Of a DNA stretch of 64,000 nucleotides, positions 24,785-32,758 are shown piece after piece. The notes below the pieces were generated by a model. It saw only the letters and a program-made list of their open reading frames with translations, was not told the DNA's origin and made no database searches. This DNA is from JANQFV01 sp964468185 (lineage in GTDB: Bacteria; Planctomycetota; Phycisphaerae; UBA1845; Fen-1342). Position 1 is the first letter of the stretch. The number at the start of each line of letters is the position of its first letter. The stretch lies in NCBI GenBank assembly GCA_964468185.1, contig CAYXTR010000005.1, positions 1 to 64,000 on the forward strand, written 5' to 3'. Made by a program: the position numbers and the translations under genes.

Positions 24785-25444
24785 ATGGCGCGGCAGGTTT
24801 GTGTGATTGGGTTGGGGCAGTTTGGGACGCATCTGGCGCGGATGCTGGTGCAGCAGGGTTGCGAGGTGCTGGCGATTGACCTGGATGAAGCGCGGGTGAG
24901 CAAGGTGCGGGATGATGTGCATCGGGCGTTGATTGGGGATGCGCGGGATCGGGAGATGTTGGCGGGGGTGTTGAGTGAGTCGGTGGAGGAGGCGGTGATT
25001 TGTCTGGGGGATGCGGGCATTGAGGCGAGTGTGTTGTGTGCGCTGAACTTGAAGAACATCGGGCTGAAGTCGATTCGGTCGACGGCGGTGAATGATGATC
25101 ATGCTCAGATTTTGAAGGCGGTGGGGGCGACGGAGGTGATTTTTCCGGAGCGGGATGCGGCGGAGCGGGCGTCGCGGCGGATTGCGGACCCGGATATTCG
25201 TGACATGTTTCCGCTGTCGGGAGATTATCGGATTATGGAGATTGTGGCGCCGGGGAAGATGGAGGGGAAGACGCTGGCGGCGCTGGATTTGCGGGCGAAG
25301 TTTGATCTGCTGGTGCTGGGGATGAAGAATGCGGGGGATGAGGAGTTCAGTTTTTTGCCGGCGGCGGACAAGGTGATTCATCCGAATGAGGTGTTGATGG
25401 TGATGGGGCGGGAGTTGGATTTGGCGCGGTTTGCGAATGCGTGA
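24785..25444 (+). CDS. ktrA: Ktr system potassium uptake regulator
   Basis: Cytoplasmic RCK protein that binds nucleotides and gates KtrB. 219 residues from the ATG at 24785, with GGAG before it. RCK_N Rossmann domain (about 1-125): VCVIGLGQFGTHLARMLVQQ, EVLAIDLDEARV, ALIGDARDREML, AVICLGDAGIEASVLCALNL. RCK_C domain (about 135-219): YRIMEIVAPGKMEGKTLAAL, DLRAKFDLLVLGMKN, DKVIHPNEVLMVMGRELDL. Length and order match KtrA/TrkA-N-C single-unit regulators. Same operon as ktrB. A purine-rich tract follows the stop codon. Confidence 0.95.
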   Translation: MARQVCVIGLGQFGTHLARMLVQQGCEVLAIDLDEARVSKVRDDVHRALIGDARDREMLAGVLSESVEEAVICLGDAGIEASVLCALNLKNIGLKSIRSTAVNDDHAQILKAVGATEVIFPERDAAERASRRIADPDIRDMFPLSGDYRIMEIVAPGKMEGKTLAALDLRAKFDLLVLGMKNAGDEEFSFLPAADKVIHPNEVLMVMGRELDLARFANA

Positions 25445-25695
25445 GGGAAGAGATCGAGAGATCGAGAGAGAAGAGGATTTGGAGATCTGAGGGGCTGAGG
25501 GTTTGAGTGGTTGGGAAAGCGGTGTTGCTGGTCAAGGGACCGAGGGGCCAAGGGGTCCAGGTTGGCAATTTACGGAGACCAAGCAATCCCGGATCAGCCC
25601 GCCAAGTCGAAGCGGCCCAAGTGAACGTACCGCCTTTCAGCTACCATCAATTCGACGATCTTGTAGCGGCCGACGTGCCTGTCGGCCGTGCGTGA

Positions 25696-26214
25696 TCGGC
25701 ACACGCACCGTTTTCCGCCAGCGCCTACTGCCAGGCGCTGCAACGCCTGCCGGTTGCCGTGCTGCGGTACCGTATTCGGCGGTGGGGGTAGCGCACGCGG
25801 ACGGTGATGCTGGTGGCGACGCTACTCGATGCGGAGCGGTATCCGCAGGCGGAACTGGCGGACCTGTACTACCGGCGCTGGCAGGCGGAGATCAATCTGC
25901 GGGATTTGAAGGAGACGCTGAGGCTGCGGGTGCTGCGCACCCAGACGGTCGCCGGCGTGGAGCGGGAAGTGCTGGCGCTGGCGTTGTTGTACAATCTGCT
26001 GTGTGCGGTGCGGACGGTGATCGCGGTGCACCTGGAGACGGAGCCGGTGCGGGTCAGCGTCATCGACGTGCTGCGGCTGTTGTGCTTCGGCCTCGACCGC
26101 GTCGTCGAGGCGACGATCGTCATAAACCCGGACCGTCCCGGCCGCGTGCAGCCACGGGTTGTCAAACGCCGGCCTCCTTCAGAGTATAGGGGTGCCCTCT
26201 GGACAAGGTGGTGA
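25696..26214 (+). pseudogene. IS4-family transposase remnant
   Basis: In one frame this reads SASAYCQALQRLPVAVLRYR, an in-frame stop (25789-25791), then RTRTVMLVATLLDAERYPQA, ELADLYYRRWQAEINLRDLK, ETLRLRVLRTQTVAGVEREV, LALALLYNLLCAVR and VINPDRPGRVQPRVVKRRP. The Y-x(2)-R-W-x-x-E...K block (YYRRWQAEINLRDLK) is the C-terminal part of the IS4 DDE domain carrying the catalytic Glu. The N-terminal AYCQALQRLP is joined directly to the late part, so a large internal piece with the catalytic aspartates is deleted, and a stop interrupts what remains. It is a dead element. Terminal inverted repeats were not found. Confidence 0.8.
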
Positions 26215-26560
26215 GTCCGACGTCTGTTGAAGTGAATCACGATGTGCAGAACGTGCCATTACCCCGCACTCGCTACGCGTTAACCGCGCAAGCCGTGTGA
26301 ATGCGGTGGTTTGCGTTTGGCCCAAGGCTTGAAACCCGTTCGACTCGGGGAGTCCCTCGGCTTACTTTGCTCGCTCGAGACGAGCAGGAAGAATAGGTGG
26401 CTGTCCCTAATTAAGAGGGGGGTGCGGCGGGATGGGGTGCGAGATGTGAATTGTGCTATGCGTCGCCTGCGGCGTCTCGCAGCAGCGAATGGTCTCCCAA
26501 GCTACAGGAACGCCGACTGCGCGGGCGTTGGTCTTTTGGTGGTAGGGAGGAGGGCTGATG
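26215..26560. other. Intergenic region after IS4 remnant
   Basis: 346 bases with no recognisable gene. It contains the exact second copy of the 18-base motif at 26396-26413. A GC-rich near-palindromic stretch around 26460-26485 (CGTCGCCTGCGGCGTC) is also present. The region is probably residue of mobile-element decay. Confidence 0.4.
26396..26413 (+). repeat. GGTGGCTGTCCCTAATTA motif, copy 2
   Basis: Exact 18-base match to 3133-3150, same strand, again next to mobile-element debris (IS4 remnant ends 182 bases before). Confidence 0.6.
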
Positions 26561-29398
26561 CTACGTGGTTCGGTAGGAGTGTTTGAGGGTGAGGAGGCTG
26601 AGGAGCAGGAGGGGGAGGATGCTGACCATGCCGGCGCCGCAGAGGCCGGCGCCGCAGCCGGGTGCGTTCGAGTCCTGCGGCGAGGCTTCGGGGGTGTCCT
26701 GGGCGTTGTCGCCCGAATTCTCGGCGGGCGGAGCGGTATGGTCGGCGTCGGGCAGGGTGGAGCCGGTGGTAAAGACGGCGGTGACGGCTTTGTCACTGTC
26801 AATAAGGATGGTCGTGGGGGTAGTCTGACCGGACAGGTCGCCTTCCCACCGGACGAAGGACCAGCCGTCGGCTGGTTGGGGCTCGATGGCGACGCTGGTG
26901 CCGACCGCGTACGTGGGGCTGGATGGCGTGCGGAGCACGCGGCCCTGGCCCTGGATGGAGACGGAGAGCCGGGCGTAGTCGGTCCAGACGTCGCAGGCGT
27001 CGCCGATGCCGTTATCGTCGGCGTCGAGCTGGTCGGCATTGGCGATGGTGGGGCAGTTGTCGAGTGCATCGACCCAGCCGTCGCCATCGGTGTCGTGTTC
27101 ACAGGTATCGGGGATGCCGTTGTCGTCGGCGTCGTTGTCGACGAGTTCGCAGGCGTCGGGGATGCCGTTTTCGTTGCAATCGGCGGTTGTGCCGGCGGAG
27201 ATTTCGTCGACATCGGGCGTGGCGTTGCCGTCGCAGTCGATGGGGCCGCGTGCGTCGGCCCAGATTTCGACGTCGTCGATGTTCCAGCCGCAGAAGCGCC
27301 AACTTCCGTCGGTGGGGCCGACGGTCCAGCGGATGAAGACGGTGGGCTGGTTGTCGGCGACGTCGGCGATGTCGAATTCCTGGATGTGCCAGCGGGTGTC
27401 GGCGAGGAGGACGTCCGGGTTTTCCCAGATGAGGTCCCACGTTTCGCCGTCGTTGCTGACGTGGATACTGGCGTGGTCGTAGGTGCTGCGTTCGACGCCG
27501 AGCCAGCGCCAGAAGCGGAGGGTGACACCCTGAAGGTCGGAGCAGTCGAGTGTAGAGGTGGTCAGGTGTTGGGCGGCGAGGTTGTTGGCATAGTCGCCGA
27601 AGAGGTTGTAGCCGTAGACGTTCTGGCCGGTGTGGCCGGTGATGGGGTCGCGGCTGCCGTATTCGCCGCCGAGGCCGGCGGGGGTGCCAAAGTTCCATTG
27701 GCCGTCGGTTTGCCAGCCGGGGTCGTTGTCCATGGGGAAGCTGTAGATGAGATGGCCGTCGACGTTGACGGTGACGGTGCGTTGGGTGTCGCCGAGATGA
27801 TTGGTAAGGTTGACGAAGGCGATGTTGGCAGTGTGGGTACCGTCTTCGAGGGCGTTGACGGAGGGAAGCAGGTTGACGGTAATGACGGTGTTTTCGCCGG
27901 GGCCGATGACGCCGCGGGGTGTGCTGATGTCGAGCCAGGTGGCGCTGGTGGTGATGACGTATTCGAGGGCGTTGGTGCCGGTGTTTTCGAGGGTGTAGGT
28001 GATGCCGGAAGGGTCGAATGGTCCGCCGCGGGGGCCGGTGCTTTCGAGGTCGGTGGCGGGGACGGCGCGGAGGCCGTCGATGGTGTTATCGGAGAGGATG
28101 TCGAGGGTCATGGTGCCGGTGTCGAGAGGGTCGAGCCAGTCTTTGAGGCGGGTTTGCGGCGTGCCGCCGCCGTCCCAGGAGACGGAGAAGCGGCCGAACC
28201 AATCGGGGGCGTTGTTGTCGCAGGCGGCGAGTCCGCCGGCGAGTTGACCGACGACGTGGTGGTTCTGGTTGAAGAGGGGTGCGCCGGAGGAGCCGGGCTC
28301 GGTCGTGCCGCGGGCCCAGCCGCCGACGCGGAGGTGGGTGCCGTCGCCGGGGCTTTGGTGGCCGCTGTAGCTGGTGGTACGGAGGGGTTCGTCCTCGAAG
28401 GCGATGGCTTTCTCGTCGGTGTTGGGGTGGTGGATGCAGACGGCGCTGGTGGGGTCGGCGTCGCTGCGGTCCCAGCCGGCGTAGCTGAGGTTCCAGATGG
28501 CCTCCGGTTGCTCATCGAGTTGGAGCAGGGCGAAGTCGGATGGTTCGTAGGCGGCGACAAAGGTGGCACCGAGTTGGAACTGGTCGAGGCGGCCGTCGCG
28601 TGGGCCGCCGCAGGTCGAGGCCTGGTAGTTCCAGTAGACGACGAGGGAGGCGGCGTTGTGGGGGTCGATCTCGCAGTGGTTGGCGGTCATGAAATAGGGG
28701 GTGCCGTCCTGCGCGGTGTTGTTGATCAGGAAGCCGGTGCAGAAGGTTGAGCCGCCGGTGGAGATGACGCCGACGGATTGGGCTTCGTCGCGCCATTCGT
28801 CGGCGTCGGGGCAGGTGATGTCGATGTTGCAGGAGCCTGCTTTGGCGAGGAGGTCGCGGAAGTTGCGATAGCCGACGTTGATGGATGTCAGTTCGAGGAT
28901 GAGTTCGTGGGTGCGATCGACGGGGAGCGTGACTTCGATAAGGATGTCATCGGTGGTGAGGATTGGCGTCCAGAGCTGGCCGTGGGTTTTATTGTGGTGG
29001 CTGGTGAGCGGGGGCAAGGTCGCGCTGCCGTTGGTGGCTTGAATGAGGAGCTGGCCGCCGGGGGGCATCCAGTAGGCGGTGAAGCCGAGATTGAGGGAGA
29101 GCGCGTCGGGCGAGGTGATGCGTAGTTGCCAGCGGAGGGTCTTGGGGTCGGGCTGTGACCAGAGGCCATCGGTGGCGGGGCGGATGAGGACTTCGTGTGG
29201 GATGGCGTAGCGGAGTGGGCGGCCCTCGGCGCTGCGCTTCTGGTCTTGTTCGGCGACGGCGGTGAGATCGATTGGGTCGATCTTGAGGGTTGGGATGATT
29301 TGCCCGGCGTTGTCCGCGGTGGCGTGGCTCATAGGGCCGACGAACAGGAGTGTGAAGACCAGGGTGGTCACGGTGCGTTCAACGCGGGAGGAAGACAT
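26561..29398 (-). CDS. Secreted trypsin-like serine protease, multidomain
   Basis: 945 residues with a signal peptide (RTVTTLVFTLLFVGPMSHAT). Residues about 30-190 form a prodomain-like beta region. The protease domain (about 195-430) resembles lysyl endopeptidase/trypsin: GGSTFCTGFLINN, catalytic His in FMTANHCEID, Asp in EPSDFALLQLDE, Ser in TEPGSSGAPLFNQN. After it come an Ig-like domain (about 440-560, GPGENTVITVNLLPS), a jelly-roll/MAM-like domain ending GWNIDDVEIW (about 560-720), a thrombospondin-type-3 calcium-binding stretch (DTDGDGWVDALDNCPTI, DDNGIGDACD), and an InlB-B-like repeat (GWSFVRWEGDLSGQ). The C-terminus is PGCGAGLCGAGMVSILPLLL, a Cys/Gly motif plus hydrophobic helix and basic end, like a MYXO-CTERM-type sorting tail. 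An extracellular, surface-anchored protease is likely. Single gene. Confidence 0.88.
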   Translation of the reverse strand: MSSSRVERTVTTLVFTLLFVGPMSHATADNAGQIIPTLKIDPIDLTAVAEQDQKRSAEGRPLRYAIPHEVLIRPATDGLWSQPDPKTLRWQLRITSPDALSLNLGFTAYWMPPGGQLLIQATNGSATLPPLTSHHNKTHGQLWTPILTTDDILIEVTLPVDRTHELILELTSINVGYRNFRDLLAKAGSCNIDITCPDADEWRDEAQSVGVISTGGSTFCTGFLINNTAQDGTPYFMTANHCEIDPHNAASLVVYWNYQASTCGGPRDGRLDQFQLGATFVAAYEPSDFALLQLDEQPEAIWNLSYAGWDRSDADPTSAVCIHHPNTDEKAIAFEDEPLRTTSYSGHQSPGDGTHLRVGGWARGTTEPGSSGAPLFNQNHHVVGQLAGGLAACDNNAPDWFGRFSVSWDGGGTPQTRLKDWLDPLDTGTMTLDILSDNTIDGLRAVPATDLESTGPRGGPFDPSGITYTLENTGTNALEYVITTSATWLDISTPRGVIGPGENTVITVNLLPSVNALEDGTHTANIAFVNLTNHLGDTQRTVTVNVDGHLIYSFPMDNDPGWQTDGQWNFGTPAGLGGEYGSRDPITGHTGQNVYGYNLFGDYANNLAAQHLTTSTLDCSDLQGVTLRFWRWLGVERSTYDHASIHVSNDGETWDLIWENPDVLLADTRWHIQEFDIADVADNQPTVFIRWTVGPTDGSWRFCGWNIDDVEIWADARGPIDCDGNATPDVDEISAGTTADCNENGIPDACELVDNDADDNGIPDTCEHDTDGDGWVDALDNCPTIANADQLDADDNGIGDACDVWTDYARLSVSIQGQGRVLRTPSSPTYAVGTSVAIEPQPADGWSFVRWEGDLSGQTTPTTILIDSDKAVTAVFTTGSTLPDADHTAPPAENSGDNAQDTPEASPQDSNAPGCGAGLCGAGMVSILPLLLLSLLTLKHSYRTT

Positions 29399-29830
29399 AT
29401 GTGTGCTCCATCGCGCGGCGGTGCCGCGCTGGTAGATGAGCGAGCTTGCCCGGCCCGGGTCAGTGCCAAGCGTGTTTCGTGTTATCTGGACACGTCTAAC
29501 GCGCGGCGGGTAGTCCCGGGTTGTCGTTGAGCGGCCACGGCGTGGCTGATATCGGTCGTGGTCGTGATGAGTCGATGTTGTAAAGGCTGCGTATGCCTAT
29601 GGTTATCGGACTCAGGCACGATGCACGCTACCTCCCTGCACGCGTCCACCCGGCTTGAGCCTAGCAATCTGGAAGTGGTGAATCAACCGGGTTGACACTG
29701 TGAAAGGCGGGGACTGTGCGTGGGGGGCGTGAGTGGTTGCGGAACCGGGAGCGGGTTTGTGAGCGGTAACTGTCGTGCTATTCTGGAAGTACGAGCCCAA
29801 GCCCAGTTGATTGAGGTCGGGAGAGACGAA
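29399..29830. other. Divergent intergenic region
   Basis: 432 bases between the protease start and the GH57 start, holding both promoters. The only well-formed candidate is at 29757-29784 for the GH57 gene. A TTGACA at 29692-29697 lacks a matching -10. No gene was recognised. Confidence 0.4.
29757..29784 (+). promoter_or_regulatory. Candidate promoter for GH57 gene
   Basis: TTGTGA, 16 bases, TATTCT, 46 bases before the ATG at 29831. The -10 region GCTATTCTG is identical to that of the folC promoter. Confidence 0.4.
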
Positions 29831-32752
29831 ATGCGCTTGAGTGTAATTCTTGCTATCGGCGGTGTGCTTTTTGCGGGCGTTCGTGCGGGTGTTGCGGAAG
29901 AGCCGATTCAGGTGGGGTTTTTGTGGCACATGCATCAGCCGATTTACTACCCGTACGAATCGGTGATCGAGACGGATGCGAACGGGCGGTTCAGCTTCAG
30001 CGTGGTGGATGTGCACAATCAGCGGTTCGGGCCGTACACGACGTGGCCGTATGACGCGATCAGTGCGGGGGTGGGGTTGCCGCATCTGGGGGCGCAGGTG
30101 AGTTTTTCGGGATCGCTGATTGAGAATTTGAACGCGCTGGAGGTGGCGGGGGTGAATGGGGGCATGTGGGATGACTGGGCATGGGGGTATGACCAGGCGA
30201 TCAACATGACGACGAGCCTGGGGCATCCGCGGCTGGATCTGGTGGCGTTCGGGTATCACCACCCGTTGATGCCGTTATTGCATGCGCGGGACATTCGCAT
30301 GCAGATTCGACTGCATGCGCACGTCTATGGGCAGACGTGGAGTGGGGGGGCGGCGTATTCGCGGGGGATGTTTCCGGCCGAGACGGCGTTTGCGACGCAC
30401 ATCATACCGGCGTTGGTGGCCGAGGAGATTGACTGGGTCCTGGTGGACAATATTCACTTTGACCGGGCGTGTTTGGGGTATCCGCATACGAATGAGTCGG
30501 GGATGTTTGCGCCGAACCCGGCGGACCAGGTGAATCCGGATCCGGCGGAGATGGGTGGGGTGTGGGTGCAGCTCAGTGACTTGTGGGCGCCGAGTCAGGT
30601 GAGCGTGCCGTTCGGGTATCAGCCGCATTACGTGCAGTATATTGATCCGGAGACGGGTGGCGTGACGCGGATGATTGCGGTGCCGGCGGCGCGGTATGAG
30701 GGGAATGAGGATGCGCGGGGTGGGTTTGGGGCGTTTTTGTATGAGCAGGTGATGGATCAGTACCTGGCGTACAACACGGACGCGGCGCATCCGATGTTCG
30801 TAGTATTGCACCATGACGGCGACAACCATGGTGGGGGGAGTGAGGCGTATTATCACGCGAACTTCCAGAACATGGTGGATTGGGCGAGTGGTCACCCGGA
30901 CTACGATGTGACGACGGTGGAGGATTATCTCGAACGGTTTCCGCCGGAGGTTGATGATGTGATTCATGTGGAGCCGGGTTCATGGGCGGGGGCGGATGCG
31001 GGTGATCCGGAGTTCAAGAAGTGGCTGGCGGACCCGGACGCGGGCGGTTGGAGTCCGGACCGGAACAGTTGGGCGGTGCTGGTAGCGGCGAAGAACCGCG
31101 TGTTCACCGCGGACGACGTAGCGCCGGCGACGAGTATGCAGAATATCCTGGTGGGGAGTGGCAGTTTGACGGAGCAGGCGTGGCACTGGCTATTGTGCGG
31201 GGAGGCGAGTGACTACTGGTATTGGGATGGGACGGAGATTTGGGATAGCAATGTGACGCGGGCGTGCAATGGGGCGGTGGCGCTGGCGGACGTGGTGATT
31301 GCCGGGGAGGCGGATGTGACGCCGCCGACGGTTTTTCTGCCGCAGCGTGAGCCGTATAACCCGGGCGGGTATGAGTGGGGTTCGACGCCGGAGGCGAGTG
31401 ATTTTGAGGTGTGGACGTTCGCGTATGACGTGAGCGGCCTGGCGAATGTGGCGCTCTATTGGCGGGTGGACCATGATGGGTTCAATCCGCTGGCGAGTGT
31501 GCAGAATGAGATGTTTGCCGGTGGGGACGAGGTGGGGGCCTGGCAAGTCGAGGAGATGGAAGCGAGTGAATTGCCGCCGCCGCAGAATGGGGTATTGCCG
31601 GCGACGTATCGTGCGGAGCGCTACGGGGCGATGATTGAGGGGCAGGTGGATGTGTTGCTTGATTACTATGTTGAGGCGGTGGACGGGGTGGGGAATGTAT
31701 CGCGGTCGCCGATTCAGCATGTGTATGTGGGGACGGGAGCGGGTGGTGGGGGTGATGCCGTGGAGATTGACCCGGATCCGGCGGAGGCGGGTGAGCCGGT
31801 GACGGTGAGTTACGATTCGACGGGGCGGGTGTTGGATGGAGCGGCGCAAGTGTATTTGCACTATGGATTCGACAACTGGAATCCGGTGATGGCCCCGGAT
31901 CCGGCGATGGACTGGGATGGTGACGAGGGTTTGTGGCGCGTGACCGTGCCGGTGCTCGAGAGTGCGTGGCAGCTTGATTTCGTGTTTCATGACGGGGCGG
32001 GGAATTGGGACAACAATGATGGAGCGGACTGGCATTACGAGGTCGTGGGTGGCGGTTCGTCTGATGCGTGGGTGATGGATGGGGTGTTGGACGAGGGGGC
32101 GACGTTCGTAGCCGGGCATGGTGCGATGTCGCTGTATGCGGGGGTGATCGATGGGGCGCTTTATGTCGCGGCGGCGGATGCTGGCGAGGGGAGTGACCAC
32201 TTCATTTTCGTAGCGGATGAGCCGGGCGGTTGGTGGAGTGCGCCGTGGGCGAAGTCGGGGCAGGTGGCGGCGTGGGATGCCTACCTGGCGACGGAGGATG
32301 ATAATGGGTGGGTCGGGTGGTTCGAGGTGAGTGGGGCCGTGCAGGCCGCGACGGGTGATGGGAGTGGGTGGATGGAGGGGACGCTTGATTTGGCGGGTGA
32401 GTTTGGCTCGGTGCCGAATGTGGTCTACTTGGCTTTCGCGCCTTACGAGACGGCGGATGGCGGGGCGTTGGTTTGGAGCGGTCAGGTTCCGGCGTCGGTG
32501 AATCAGGATGGGAACGTGGACGCGGGTGAGTATGTCGCGTTCGAGGTGGGCGGTTTGCGGCCGGGTGATATGAATTGTGACGGGGTGGTGGATTTTGATG
32601 ACATTGGGTTCTTTGTGGAGGCGCTTGCTTATGTGCCCAATGGGGAGGGGTGGCCGTATGCGGATTGTCCGTGGTTGCATGCGGATTGTAACGAGGATGG
32701 CACGGTGACGTTTGATGATATTGCGCCGTTTGTTGGGCTGTTGGGGAGTTGA
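29831..32752 (+). CDS. GH57 amylase with CBM25 and dockerin-like tail
   Basis: Extracellular alpha-glucan-acting enzyme, 973 residues from the ATG at 29831 (GGGAGAGACGAA upstream), beginning with a signal peptide (MRLSVILAIGGVLFAGVRAG). The catalytic domain (about 25-430) starts with the GH57 hallmark HMHQP (GFLWHMHQPIYYPY), then VSFSGSLIENLNAL, FGYHHPLMPLL, FVVLHHDGDNHGGGSEAYYH. A CBM25-type starch-binding module lies at about 645-740 (VTVSYDSTGRVLDGAAQVYL, HYGFDNWNPV). Next is a beta-rich DOMON-like segment (about 750-900). The C-terminus has two dockerin-type EF-hand loops (GDMNCDGVVDFDDIGFFVEA; DCNEDGTVTFDDIAPFVGLL). Such tails are common on planctomycete exported proteins, though a cohesin partner is not seen. 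It converges with the WD40 kinase gene, 6 bases apart. Confidence 0.88.
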   Translation: MRLSVILAIGGVLFAGVRAGVAEEPIQVGFLWHMHQPIYYPYESVIETDANGRFSFSVVDVHNQRFGPYTTWPYDAISAGVGLPHLGAQVSFSGSLIENLNALEVAGVNGGMWDDWAWGYDQAINMTTSLGHPRLDLVAFGYHHPLMPLLHARDIRMQIRLHAHVYGQTWSGGAAYSRGMFPAETAFATHIIPALVAEEIDWVLVDNIHFDRACLGYPHTNESGMFAPNPADQVNPDPAEMGGVWVQLSDLWAPSQVSVPFGYQPHYVQYIDPETGGVTRMIAVPAARYEGNEDARGGFGAFLYEQVMDQYLAYNTDAAHPMFVVLHHDGDNHGGGSEAYYHANFQNMVDWASGHPDYDVTTVEDYLERFPPEVDDVIHVEPGSWAGADAGDPEFKKWLADPDAGGWSPDRNSWAVLVAAKNRVFTADDVAPATSMQNILVGSGSLTEQAWHWLLCGEASDYWYWDGTEIWDSNVTRACNGAVALADVVIAGEADVTPPTVFLPQREPYNPGGYEWGSTPEASDFEVWTFAYDVSGLANVALYWRVDHDGFNPLASVQNEMFAGGDEVGAWQVEEMEASELPPPQNGVLPATYRAERYGAMIEGQVDVLLDYYVEAVDGVGNVSRSPIQHVYVGTGAGGGGDAVEIDPDPAEAGEPVTVSYDSTGRVLDGAAQVYLHYGFDNWNPVMAPDPAMDWDGDEGLWRVTVPVLESAWQLDFVFHDGAGNWDNNDGADWHYEVVGGGSSDAWVMDGVLDEGATFVAGHGAMSLYAGVIDGALYVAAADAGEGSDHFIFVADEPGGWWSAPWAKSGQVAAWDAYLATEDDNGWVGWFEVSGAVQAATGDGSGWMEGTLDLAGEFGSVPNVVYLAFAPYETADGGALVWSGQVPASVNQDGNVDAGEYVAFEVGGLRPGDMNCDGVVDFDDIGFFVEALAYVPNGEGWPYADCPWLHADCNEDGTVTFDDIAPFVGLLGS

Positions 32753-32758
32753 GGCCGG

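Noticed and set aside
26558..28750. A 730-codon open frame on the + strand opposite the serine protease
   Set aside because: It is the antisense shadow of a real gene in high-GC DNA: low-complexity Val/Gly/Asp composition, no family motif, no ribosome site.
29692..29697. TTGACA as the -35 of the GH57 promoter
   Set aside because: No acceptable -10 lies 16-18 bases downstream; the TTGTGA/TATTCT pair nearer the gene is better.
31190..32680. A 496-codon minus-strand frame within the GH57 gene
   Set aside because: Arg/His/Pro-rich shadow of the GH57 coding sequence with no start signal.
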